DNA of 24,115 bases, taken from contig CAJUDC010000023.1 in NCBI GenBank assembly GCA_910584955.1, positions 1 to 24,115 on the forward strand, written 5' to 3'. The stretch comes from an uncultured Paraprevotella sp. (GTDB taxonomy: Bacteria > Bacteroidota > Bacteroidia > Bacteroidales > Bacteroidaceae). Positions within the stretch are counted from its first letter, which is position 1. Each line of letters begins with the position of its first letter. Both the position numbers and the translations under genes were made by a program. The notes under the pieces are model-generated. The model was not told where the DNA came from. It did no database searches and saw only the letters and a list, made by a program, of their open reading frames with translations. Below, piece by piece: positions 5,997 to 14,219 of this stretch.

Positions 5997-7601
5997 CTAG
6001 AAATCAATATCCAAACCTACGCCAATCACCTTGTTTGTACGCGTAAACGCATCGCTTCCTCCCAGCACGCCGGTGTTCACCAGTGCCTGTGCCGCCTCGG
6101 AGCCTTTGGCTAAAGCTACCACCGAGCTTACCTTGTTATAATCGTTCGTATAGCGGTCGTACGTGCGGTAGAACGTCTGGAAATAGGCCAGATTGAGCTT
6201 CATTTTGCGGGTCAGACGCACACCTACTCCCAACCCCATGGACGTGGAGCTGACATTGAAACTCATATCTTTCATATACTCGTCCGTCATACCGAAATTG
6301 GTGCTTTGCGCACCGGCGCTTACCTGCACCCGGTCGCAGATGTCGTATTCCATACCGAAAAGATATTCATTCGTGCCGCTTGAAAGCAACTTATGGTCAT
6401 TGGAACTTTGCGTAGCCTGCTTGTCGAAGAAATGATGATAACCCGCCATCACACGCCAGGTGGGCAGAATCTCATACTGCGCACCTACGGTAAGCAGCGC
6501 CGGAATGTCGGCCGCCACCTTACGTCCGTCGCGATACATATCCAGCGCGGAGAGGTTGGCCGCAGAAGCGCTATTGGCCGCCCGGTTTTTCAGACGCATA
6601 CGTGTTTTGAACTCGTACTTCGCCCCCACATTGAACTTACCGTATTTAAAATCCAGTCCCAACACGGGCGTGAGGCCCCATCCCGTCTGGTCGCAGTTCA
6701 GATCCACGTCCTGCGTAGCTACGGCCAACGTACCCATCTGACGGGCTTTCTCACCCATCTCCTGCGCCTGAGCCATATGCGTAGCTGCTTGTTGCGCATA
6801 CTGAGCAGCCAAAGCCTCATCACCAGCAGCCAAAGCAGCGTTTCCAGCAGCCGTAGCCTGTTCGGCCAGCACTTTAAAGGCCGTAGCAGCCCCTACCGCC
6901 TTTTCATAGTTGGCCTGGAAAAGTCCTGAAGCACTTGTCATCTCACCGGTTTCGGGATTATTCACCTGTATGTTCTTCACATACCCGTAGTAATTACTGC
7001 TGGCATACACCACACGCGCACCGGCAAATGCGGCCAGGTGCTCGGTAATCTTATATCCCGCACCCAGCTGGAATCCGTAATAGTACTGACGACCGCGCAT
7101 GTATGAATCCAAATCGTAACGGTTGATGCCCATCTCTTTTCCCACCAGCGCCAGCAAAGCCGCCTGGCTTTCGAAAGAGCCCAGACCGTCATCGAACGTA
7201 CATTTGCCACCGCCGCCACCCACGGCAAAACTGGAGGAAAACGACCAGCGGTCCGTGTTGTAGGCCAACTGATAGGAAGGAACGACAGGCGCCTTTGCCT
7301 TTCCCTTGAACAGACGTGTCGTATTTCCCGGATCGGATGCCTTATAGGCGAAGGGCAGGAAGGTGGAAGTAACCTCACGGGTCTGATAAGCGCTCTGCAA
7401 ATTAATCGAAAGATGAAAGCCCCGGTTCAGCCAGGTCACACCGGCGGGATTGCTGTACACCCCGTCTATGCCGATGGCTCCGTCGCGGGCCGGATTGCGC
7501 AAAAAGGCAATATTCTGATTCGTATTCGTCAGTAAACCGCCCGCAAAAGTTGGAATTGAAACAACCGCAAGAGCGGCACATAAAAAAGTAGTCCTTTTCA
7601 T
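5997..7601 (-). CDS. FadL/OmpP1-family outer membrane protein
   Basis: A 534-residue outer-membrane barrel. It has a signal peptide (MKRTTFLCAALAVVSIPTFA, cleaved before GGLLTN) and the family hallmark YSNPAGVTWLNRG near residues 49-61, where FadL-type proteins carry an NPAG motif. Many alternating beta strands follow, and the C-terminus ends in phenylalanine (GVGLDIDF), as expected for BAM-assembled barrels. A distinctive insert at about 235-297 is alanine-rich and predicted helical (EQATAAGNAALAAGDEALAA). This class carries hydrophobic compounds such as fatty acids across the outer membrane in Proteobacteria; the substrate here is unknown. It is a single-gene unit with a well-formed promoter. 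Confidence 0.9.
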   Translation of the reverse strand: MKRTTFLCAALAVVSIPTFAGGLLTNTNQNIAFLRNPARDGAIGIDGVYSNPAGVTWLNRGFHLSINLQSAYQTREVTSTFLPFAYKASDPGNTTRLFKGKAKAPVVPSYQLAYNTDRWSFSSSFAVGGGGGKCTFDDGLGSFESQAALLALVGKEMGINRYDLDSYMRGRQYYYGFQLGAGYKITEHLAAFAGARVVYASSNYYGYVKNIQVNNPETGEMTSASGLFQANYEKAVGAATAFKVLAEQATAAGNAALAAGDEALAAQYAQQAATHMAQAQEMGEKARQMGTLAVATQDVDLNCDQTGWGLTPVLGLDFKYGKFNVGAKYEFKTRMRLKNRAANSASAANLSALDMYRDGRKVAADIPALLTVGAQYEILPTWRVMAGYHHFFDKQATQSSNDHKLLSSGTNEYLFGMEYDICDRVQVSAGAQSTNFGMTDEYMKDMSFNVSSTSMGLGVGVRLTRKMKLNLAYFQTFYRTYDRYTNDYNKVSSVVALAKGSEAAQALVNTGVLGGSDAFTRTNKVIGVGLDIDF

Positions 7602-7630
7602 ATAAACTTATTTTTCTATAAAAATGCAGC

Positions 7631-7663
7631 GCAAAGGTAGATCATTCTGCTAAAGTATGCAAA
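7631..7663 (-). promoter_or_regulatory. Two-element promoter of the FadL-type gene
   Basis: On the minus strand TTTG (7663-7660) is followed by 20 bases and then TACCTTTGC (7639-7631). This is a textbook Bacteroidota promoter with the RNA start expected near 7624, about 23 bases from the ATG. Confidence 0.85.
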
Positions 7664-7768
7664 CATTCGCCTGTATTTTATTTCATGTTGAATAGTTTTA
7701 TATAAAACGATCTATAATCATTCCGCCTATAACACCCACTGCTCCCCCTACCGACGACCTGTCTTCGT

Positions 7769-7797
7769 TTGGGGCCGCCTGTGTGCGTCGGCCCCAA
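7769..7797. other. GC-rich perfect hairpin in the divergent intergenic region
   Basis: TTGGGGCCG and CGGCCCCAA pair over nine bases around an 11-base loop. No T-tract follows on either strand, so it is not a standard terminator. It lies between the divergent promoters at 7631-7663 and 7891-7898, upstream of both. The rest of the 7602-7928 gap shows only those promoters. Confidence 0.5.
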
Positions 7798-7890
7798 GCC
7801 CTCTTCACACAACTGCTTTTCCCCTTAAGAAGCCGGAAAGCAAATATGAAATATTCTTTGGGGAGATACAGTTTTTTCCCCTTTATTCAC

Positions 7891-7898
7891 TATCTTTG
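7891..7898 (+). promoter_or_regulatory. Promoter -7 box of the lectin/GEVED-like gene
   Basis: TATCTTTG matches TAnnTTTG, with the RNA start expected near 7905. It overlaps the first codons of the longest possible reading frame, so translation should start at the ATG at 7929. The -33 region has only a T-run. Confidence 0.75.
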
Positions 7899-7928
7899 TG
7901 GTTATTAACCTTATTTAAACTACATCAG

Positions 7929-9854
7929 ATGAGAATCTTTTTTACGTGTCTACTAGGCTTCTTACTGGTCGGAATATGGCCTGCACAAGGCCGCAGAACG
8001 ACTTCGAGTGAAGAGAACGGCAATCATGCACCGTCTTTATGGGACGGCATCGACGTGAAGGGTAAGTATTTTGCTCTGAACCGATTTGGTAATTCCACAG
8101 CGTATTTACGCGAAAACAACGACCTCACACTGGGGGCCCTCGCTTTTGACAAAGCGCAAAAATGTTACTGGCAATTTGAAGAAACGGGGAAGACCGGATG
8201 TTATTATATAAAGAATGCCACCAGCGGTTTGTACATACAATCTACGAAAAGAGGGCTAAGCCAGCAAGTGCCGACAGGCAACCAGCCGGTAGAATTCAAA
8301 ATAGCCAAAGACGAAACTCCGGGAGCCGCCACCCGAGGATATTATTACCTATGCAGCACGGACCAGAACATCAGTAACGCCACAGACGGCACCCTGGGAC
8401 TGAACTACGCCAACGGTTCGGTGGTGGCTTTCCATATCAAAACCGGACGCGGCAATTCGTATTGGGAGATCACGGAAGTGCCTTACGAATACGAAGTCCC
8501 GCCGTTCGCCGCCGTGCCCGAGATTACCAACGAGGCGGAGGCACTGAAATACACACTGCTGACCGAAAGCGGTTCGACATTGGCCTGTGTGGACGGAAAG
8601 CCCGTTCTGGAAAGCCGGCAGGCCGATCCACGGCAGTCATGGTTTTTCGCCGGCACCGGCAATGCCCGAGAAGGCTATCTGATCGTATCGGGAACAGGAA
8701 CGGGGCAAACACTGAACACGGACGGCGAGGGAGACTATAAAGTAGAGACGACAGACATCCCCACCCGCTGGTTTGTAAAAACAGTGGAAAAAGACGGATA
8801 TACCTGGCTTTCTTTCATTCCCCATTCCCAAAAAGAGAATCAGGAAGGGCACCTGACCGTCAACGGTGATTCGCTTTTCCGATTGGACAATTACCGGTCG
8901 GCTTTCAGCTTGGCCAGCCAGATCTATTTCCTCCCATGCGGAACCAAAGGGGAAATGTTTCTGAACGCACTATCCGTCACCGGCAGGGATGTGCTGAAAG
9001 AATTACACTATGCCTCCACCGGTCAGCCGGCCGGCTACTACACTCTATATACCCGTGACAAAGGCAGGGTTGCCATCGGACGGCCTTTCCACCTGCAACT
9101 GGACCTCGGTCAGACCGCCCCGGAAGGTATGATCCACGTCTATTTCGACTGGAATGCCGACGGTGTTTTCGAAACGGCTTATTCATACGAAGCCAACTCC
9201 CAGCTGGAACAGGATTTCCCCGTTCCCGACACCGCCCGGGAAGGTAAGACGCGCATGCGCATCCGGCTCACGGCAAACGGCCTACAGGGAGCCGAAGACG
9301 ACGTATGGGGAGCCACCTACGATTTCATCCTGGACGTAGCTCCACCGCAGGAAGACCGTACCGTCATCGTACGCCCCAACGGTTCGGGACGCGGGCGGTC
9401 CTTCATCCGAAAAGATACGGAAGAAAGGGATACACTGACCGCCGCCTATGGTGAAGAAATAACCGTGGAGGCCGTTCCGCAAGGAAATGCCGCTTTCATA
9501 GGATGGCGCCAAGGGCACACTATAGTATCTACCCAACCGGTTTATACGTTCACGCTCACCGAAAACAAGGAGTTGGAGGCCTGCTTTTCGCCGAATACCC
9601 GTAAAGGAACGGATGCCGTGACGTCCGCAGAAAGGAAAAAAGAGACTGACTTTACCTACACCACGGAGCCGGGTGTCATCAAGATCCGCAGCAACGCCCC
9701 CTTGCATTCCGCCGCACTGTACGGCAGCAACGGCATCCGAATGCGCCGGAGTACACACAACGAACTGTCCACGCTCGGTCTGCCCCGCGACACGTACATA
9801 CTGAAAGTGCAAACCGCTGCCGGAGAAAGCGGAAAGAAAATAGTTCTCCCCTAA
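7929..9854 (+). CDS. Large secreted surface protein with lectin-like, GEVED-like and T9SS-like C-terminal domains
   Basis: A 641-residue protein with a signal peptide (MRIFFTCLLGFLLVGIWPAQG). Residues 40-330 contain two beta-trefoil-like segments with ricin-type phrasing: CYYIKNATSGLYIQS at about 91-105 and a paralogous stretch around 215-265. Residues about 365-470 look like a GEVED domain (IHVYFDWNADGVFETAYSYE, then MRIRLTANG). Residues 475-555 resemble a bacterial beta-grasp/InlB-type repeat (EEITVEAVPQGNAAFIGW). The last about 60 residues resemble a type IX secretion sorting tail (VIKIRSNAPLHSAALYGSNG, then YILKVQTAAGESGKKIVLP). It is probably surface exposed and carbohydrate binding. It precedes the sulfatase by 33 bases, suggesting one operon. 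Confidence 0.85.
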   Translation: MRIFFTCLLGFLLVGIWPAQGRRTTSSEENGNHAPSLWDGIDVKGKYFALNRFGNSTAYLRENNDLTLGALAFDKAQKCYWQFEETGKTGCYYIKNATSGLYIQSTKRGLSQQVPTGNQPVEFKIAKDETPGAATRGYYYLCSTDQNISNATDGTLGLNYANGSVVAFHIKTGRGNSYWEITEVPYEYEVPPFAAVPEITNEAEALKYTLLTESGSTLACVDGKPVLESRQADPRQSWFFAGTGNAREGYLIVSGTGTGQTLNTDGEGDYKVETTDIPTRWFVKTVEKDGYTWLSFIPHSQKENQEGHLTVNGDSLFRLDNYRSAFSLASQIYFLPCGTKGEMFLNALSVTGRDVLKELHYASTGQPAGYYTLYTRDKGRVAIGRPFHLQLDLGQTAPEGMIHVYFDWNADGVFETAYSYEANSQLEQDFPVPDTAREGKTRMRIRLTANGLQGAEDDVWGATYDFILDVAPPQEDRTVIVRPNGSGRGRSFIRKDTEERDTLTAAYGEEITVEAVPQGNAAFIGWRQGHTIVSTQPVYTFTLTENKELEACFSPNTRKGTDAVTSAERKKETDFTYTTEPGVIKIRSNAPLHSAALYGSNGIRMRRSTHNELSTLGLPRDTYILKVQTAAGESGKKIVLP

Positions 9855-9887
9855 TCCCTATCGTTCAACATTACAAATTCTTACTAT

Positions 9888-11405
9888 ATGGAAACTAAAA
9901 AATGGATATGGCTGGGAAGCACACTGCTTGCTCCACTGGCCGCAAGCGCACAATCTGCCCTTAAAAAGCCCAACATCATCTTCATCCTGTGCGACGACAT
10001 GGGCTACGGCGACCTGGGATGCTACGGACAACAGTATATCAGCACACCGAACATCGACCGCATGGCCGCCGAAGGCATGCGGTTTACACAAGCCTATGCC
10101 GGCAGCCCCGTCAGCGCTCCCTCCCGAGCATCGTTAATGACCGGACAGCACACGGGACACTGCGAGGTGCGCGGTAACAAAGAATATTGGTCCGGCTCCA
10201 TGAAATACGGTAACAACACGGAATACACCGTAACCGGTCAGCATCCGTACGATCCCGATCATATCATCCTGCCCGAGATTATGAAGGACAACGGATATAC
10301 TACCGGTATGTTTGGGAAATGGGCCGGCGGATACGAAGGCTCCGTCTCCACACCCGACAAACGGGGAATAGACGAATACTTCGGTTACATCTGCCAGTTC
10401 CAGGCTCACCTCTACTACCCCAACTTCCTGAACCGCTACAGCAAAAAGGCCGGTGACAAGCAGGTGATCCGTATCACTATGGACGAAAACATCAAACACC
10501 CGATGTACGGACCCGATTACATGAAGCGCCCGCAATATTCGGCCGACCTGATCCATCAGGAAGCCATGAAATGGCTGGACGACCGCACGACCGACGAACC
10601 GTTCTACGGTCTCTTTACCTACACACTGCCCCATGCCGAACTGGTACAGCCTTCCGACTCCATCCTGCAAGCTTATAAAAAGCACTTCTGCAACGACAAG
10701 TCGTTCGGAGGAAGCCAGGGTTCCCGCTATAATGCGATAGACCATGTGCATGCCCAGTTTGCCGGCATGATCACCCGACTGGATGCCTACGTAGGAGAAA
10801 TCATGGCCAAACTGGAAGAAAAGGGCATGGCCGAGAACACCATCCTGATCTTCTCTTCCGACAACGGACCTCATGAGGAAGGGGGAGCCGACCCCACCTT
10901 CTTCAATCGCGACGGATTGCTTCAAGGCCTGAAACGTCAATGCTACGAGGGAGGTATACGCATTCCGTTCATCGTGCGCTGGCCCGGACAAGTCAAAGCC
11001 GGCATCACAAACCCGCACCAGTTGGCTTTTTACGACATCATGCCGACTTTCTGCGAACTGATCGGAGTGGAGAACTATACCGAGAAATACAAAAGCACGA
11101 AGAAGGAAACGGACTACTTCGACGGTATCTCGTTCGCTCCCACCCTGCTCGGCCGCGACGACAAACAGCAGAAGCACGAACATTTGTATTGGGAGTTCAA
11201 TGAGACCAACCAGATAGCCGTGAGGAAAGGCGATTGGAAACTGCTGGTGAAACAAGGGAACTGTCTGCTCTTCGACCTGGCAAACGATATTCACGAAGAC
11301 AATAACGTCGCTTCCCGATATCCGGCCATCGTAAAAGAGCTGAAAGAGATCGTTAAAAAAGAACACACGCCCAATCCGTATTTCTCGGTGACGCTACCGC
11401 GATAA
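9888..11405 (+). CDS. Serine-type S1-family sulfatase
   Basis: A 505-residue secreted hydrolase of sulfate esters. A signal peptide ends near residue 21 (LAASAQS). Calcium ligands Asp36-Asp37 lie in NIIFILCDDMGYGDLGCYG. The active-site signature SAPSRASLMTG (76-86) has Ser76 in place of Cys, so activation to formylglycine would need an anaerobic SAM-dependent maturase, which is not in this window. Other active-site positions seen are Arg80, Lys144 in FGKWAGGYEG, His249 in LPHAELV, Asp325-Asn326 in SSDNGPHE, and Lys349. The common KWHLG motif reads KWAGG. Length is normal for the S1 family. The substrate cannot be named, but the neighbouring lectin-like and GH43 proteins suggest a sulfated glycan. 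Confidence 0.95.
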   Translation: METKKWIWLGSTLLAPLAASAQSALKKPNIIFILCDDMGYGDLGCYGQQYISTPNIDRMAAEGMRFTQAYAGSPVSAPSRASLMTGQHTGHCEVRGNKEYWSGSMKYGNNTEYTVTGQHPYDPDHIILPEIMKDNGYTTGMFGKWAGGYEGSVSTPDKRGIDEYFGYICQFQAHLYYPNFLNRYSKKAGDKQVIRITMDENIKHPMYGPDYMKRPQYSADLIHQEAMKWLDDRTTDEPFYGLFTYTLPHAELVQPSDSILQAYKKHFCNDKSFGGSQGSRYNAIDHVHAQFAGMITRLDAYVGEIMAKLEEKGMAENTILIFSSDNGPHEEGGADPTFFNRDGLLQGLKRQCYEGGIRIPFIVRWPGQVKAGITNPHQLAFYDIMPTFCELIGVENYTEKYKSTKKETDYFDGISFAPTLLGRDDKQQKHEHLYWEFNETNQIAVRKGDWKLLVKQGNCLLFDLANDIHEDNNVASRYPAIVKELKEIVKKEHTPNPYFSVTLPR

Positions 11406-11432
11406 CCCGAGAACGGAATGCCTTATGCTCTA

Positions 11433-11466
11433 AAAGCTGTTGCGAAGCCGGCTTCGCAACAGCTTT
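11433..11466 (+). terminator. Long perfect palindrome terminator after the sulfatase gene
   Basis: AAAGCTGTTGCGAAGCC and its exact reverse complement stand back to back, giving a 17-base-arm stem, followed by CTTTG and preceded by TAA. It starts 28 bases after the sulfatase stop. Being symmetrical, it could act in both directions. It suggests that GH43 is transcribed separately, although no clear -7 box was found in 11470-11618. Confidence 0.75.
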
Positions 11467-11618
11467 CTTTGTATCTCCCCACCCCGGATCGGCATACCGT
11501 AAAAAAACGATCTTCGTTTCGGAAAACAACACCGCTGTTCGTATACCTTATATAACCGCACGAAGGCGATACCCGCCTTGGGTGCCGCATTCATTTATTT
11601 ACCACAAAATCCAAACGC

Positions 11619-12635
11619 ATGAAACATGTTCTTTACGCCGTTCTCTGTTCGGCAGTCTTTCTCACTTCCATGCCGGCCACAGCCTCCACGGGCCGCGACA
11701 CCACCTTCACCGCTCAGGCCAACCCGTTCGTCACTTACAAATACCTGGGCGACCCCGCCGCTATGGTAGACGAAGGGCGGGTCTACATCTATGCCGGACA
11801 CGACGAGTGCCCCGATCACCAGAACCGTTATGTCATGAACGAATGGTGTATTCTGTCTACCGATGACATGAAGACCTTCACCGAACATGCCTACACCTTC
11901 AAGGCATCGGATATTCCGTGGGCACGCGGGGAGGCCTGGGCCAGCCAGGTGATTCGCCGGGGAGACAAATATTACTGGTTCGTCACCGCCGAACACAAGA
12001 CCATACGGGGCAAAGCCATCGGAGTAGCGGTAGCCGACTCTCCCACCGGCCCCTTCACAGCACAGCCTGAAGCACTCATCACCAACGACATGACCACCCA
12101 ATACACGCCCATCGGATGGGAAGACATCGATCCCACCGTATGGATCGACGACGACGGACAGGCCTATATGTTCTGGGGAAACACACAACTATATTATGTA
12201 AAGCTGAAAGAAAACATGGTGGAACGGGACGGCGAGATAATGGCTATCAGTATTCCGGGCATCCACCAGCCGTCCCTGCCGCTGGAAGGTGCACCTTTCT
12301 ATACCGAAGCGCCTTGGATACACAAGCACAAGGACTGGTATTACCTGAGTTTTTCCATCGGATTCCCTGAAAAGACGGCCTATGCCATGAGCCGTAACAT
12401 CAACGGCCCCTGGGAATACAAAGGAGTACTGAATGAAATTGCGGGTAACAGCAATACCAACCATCACGCCATTATCCGATTCAAGGGCGACTGGTATTTC
12501 ATCTATCACAACGGGGGCATCAATACAGCCGGCTCCAGCTACCGGCGCTCGCTGTGCATCGACCGTTTATATTACAAGAAGAACGGAGAATTACAGCGTG
12601 TGCAAATGACATCGGAAGGGCTATGGAAAAAATAA
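11619..12635 (+). CDS. Glycoside hydrolase family 43 protein (arabinosidase/xylosidase type)
   Basis: A 338-residue secreted five-bladed beta-propeller enzyme with a signal peptide (MKHVLYAVLCSAVFLTSMPATA). The three GH43 catalytic acids are present: general base Asp45 in KYLGDPAAMV, pKa modulator Asp171 in WEDIDPTVWIDDDGQAYMFW, and general acid Glu230 in PFYTEAPWIHKHKDWYYLSF. His282-His283 (TNHHAII) may be in the active-site centre. Members hydrolyse alpha-L-arabinofuranosides or beta-xylosides; which applies here is not visible. It is a single-domain form without a carbohydrate-binding module. Its 3' end overlaps the convergent gene at 12621 by 15 bases. Confidence 0.92.
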   Translation: MKHVLYAVLCSAVFLTSMPATASTGRDTTFTAQANPFVTYKYLGDPAAMVDEGRVYIYAGHDECPDHQNRYVMNEWCILSTDDMKTFTEHAYTFKASDIPWARGEAWASQVIRRGDKYYWFVTAEHKTIRGKAIGVAVADSPTGPFTAQPEALITNDMTTQYTPIGWEDIDPTVWIDDDGQAYMFWGNTQLYYVKLKENMVERDGEIMAISIPGIHQPSLPLEGAPFYTEAPWIHKHKDWYYLSFSIGFPEKTAYAMSRNINGPWEYKGVLNEIAGNSNTNHHAIIRFKGDWYFIYHNGGINTAGSSYRRSLCIDRLYYKKNGELQRVQMTSEGLWKK

Positions 12636-14219
12636 CTTGCGCCCGTCGAGAATATAGATACCGTGCGCACGGCCATGCACGGCGTTGAAGCGTCCCGGCG
12701 CAGCTGCCGGCATCCCGTTTAACCGATACATCCCGGACCGTTTCACCGTTTTCCCCAACGGACGGTCCGGGATTCCCGTTTCCGTCCCGCCGCCGATCAA
12801 AGGCAATTGACGGCTCCCCGCATTCCCCGAACGATACAGACAGACCCGAAAGGGCCGAATATGGCCGTTGCCCTCCAAGCGTACAAAGCAGGAACCGCTG
12901 TCGTCCAGTCCATAGCATCCCCGTCCTTCGAGCGGGCGCTCTCCGGTCAGCGTACCTCCCAAACGGAAAGTATCACCTCCGGTCCCGGATTCCTCCCTCA
13001 CCGTGGCAGCTATCGTTTGCGCCCCGCCTTCAAACAACAGGCGGACCGGCTTGCCGGATGCAGTTCCCCGCAACAGGTAGGGACAGTAAGCAGACATCAC
13101 CGTTCCCTCGTCAGCGGCAACCAATATGATACCTGTCTCCGCACAACGCTCGGGGACAAAGACCGTCCACTCCGTCGGCACCTCCCCTTCGACCGTAAAA
13201 CGCGTTACGGCAAAAGGAAGATAGACACTGTGGTAACCGCCGTCCGAAACCACGGTTCGCTCATAGCGTAAAGTTCCGTCTTCGGGAACACGAAACGCAT
13301 ACTTCACCCATATCGTATCCCGGTCGGTCCAACCGACAGGAGTGACAGCCTCGCCCAACGGCGTGCCGTCGGGCAACGTTTCTTTCAGTTGTACCACATT
13401 CCTCCATTCCCGAGGCAGGAAAGAGCGTTGTTGCTCCGTCACATACGTAAGCGCACTGTGGCATTCCGCCTCCCAAGGACCGGCTATATCGGCCTGTGTA
13501 AAGTCGACCACCGGCATGTTCCGCCAGTCCAATGCCTCCAATTGTCCGGCAGTCCATTCTCCGTAGAAGGTCGTCACGCAAGTAGCCGTATCCCGCCGCA
13601 AGGCAGGCGGTTGCACTTCATAATAAAAGGTGATGTTGGTTTGGGTGCCGGGTTTGGCATACAATCTGAATCCCGATCCCGCCCGGTCGGCATACAAGTA
13701 GTACGACCGGCTATTCTTGTCACTATACTTTATTGTCTCTGCCGTGGCAACCCGTTTTTTCGGATCGGTGAAATCAAACAGGAAGTCGGCGCATAGCGTT
13801 CCGCTCACATCCGCCTCAGCCAACGTGTAGAGCGGGACGGACGAGGCGGACGAACTGCCTTTCCGGTCGTAACACAGCAGACCGCCGGTAGCCTCGTCGC
13901 GTAACCGGAAACGCCCGGCAGGCCCGCGACCATTCAAGAATTCTATCGAAAAACAAGCCGCTGATATGCCATGCACAGTGAGGGTACCGTCTTCGGACGC
14001 TTGCAACTCCACGGTTTTTCTTGATCCGAATGCCGTCGACAACGTTTTCTGCTCCCCCATCACTTTCGCTTTCCCGTCGGCAAGCACCGTTCCGATCAGG
14101 TAACGGCATCCGTCGGTATAGCGATCCCGACTGTCTGCCATCCGAAAGCGCTGGGCTTCCATCCTGACAGTCCACACGCATACACACAGGCATCCTATCC
14201 AAATCCGCCATACATTCAT
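12621..14219 (-). CDS. Secreted protein of unknown function with sorting-like C-terminal tail
   Basis: A 532-residue protein starting at MNVWRIWIGCLCVCVW, a hydrophobic signal peptide. The start is fixed by its ATGA overlap with the stop of the DUF6359 gene (14216-14219). No catalytic domain is recognised; the sequence is beta-rich with repeated YYLYADRAGSGFRLYAKPG-like and YHSVYLPFAVTRF-like strands. The middle and end contain VLADGKAKVMG and LGGTLTGERPLEG segments. The final about 45 residues (SGMYRLNGMPA, then HGIYILDGRKLFFP) have the shape of the 'V-Y-n-x-x-G...GIYI' tails of Bacteroidales surface proteins. It is the third gene of an operon with a small membrane protein and a lipoprotein, suggesting a surface complex. 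Confidence 0.8.
   Translation of the reverse strand: MNVWRIWIGCLCVCVWTVRMEAQRFRMADSRDRYTDGCRYLIGTVLADGKAKVMGEQKTLSTAFGSRKTVELQASEDGTLTVHGISAACFSIEFLNGRGPAGRFRLRDEATGGLLCYDRKGSSSASSVPLYTLAEADVSGTLCADFLFDFTDPKKRVATAETIKYSDKNSRSYYLYADRAGSGFRLYAKPGTQTNITFYYEVQPPALRRDTATCVTTFYGEWTAGQLEALDWRNMPVVDFTQADIAGPWEAECHSALTYVTEQQRSFLPREWRNVVQLKETLPDGTPLGEAVTPVGWTDRDTIWVKYAFRVPEDGTLRYERTVVSDGGYHSVYLPFAVTRFTVEGEVPTEWTVFVPERCAETGIILVAADEGTVMSAYCPYLLRGTASGKPVRLLFEGGAQTIAATVREESGTGGDTFRLGGTLTGERPLEGRGCYGLDDSGSCFVRLEGNGHIRPFRVCLYRSGNAGSRQLPLIGGGTETGIPDRPLGKTVKRSGMYRLNGMPAAAPGRFNAVHGRAHGIYILDGRKLFFP

Noticed and set aside
10134..11366. A 410-codon frame on the minus strand opposite the sulfatase gene
   Set aside because: The sulfatase has all catalytic motifs. 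The opposite frame has no recognisable domain or leader.
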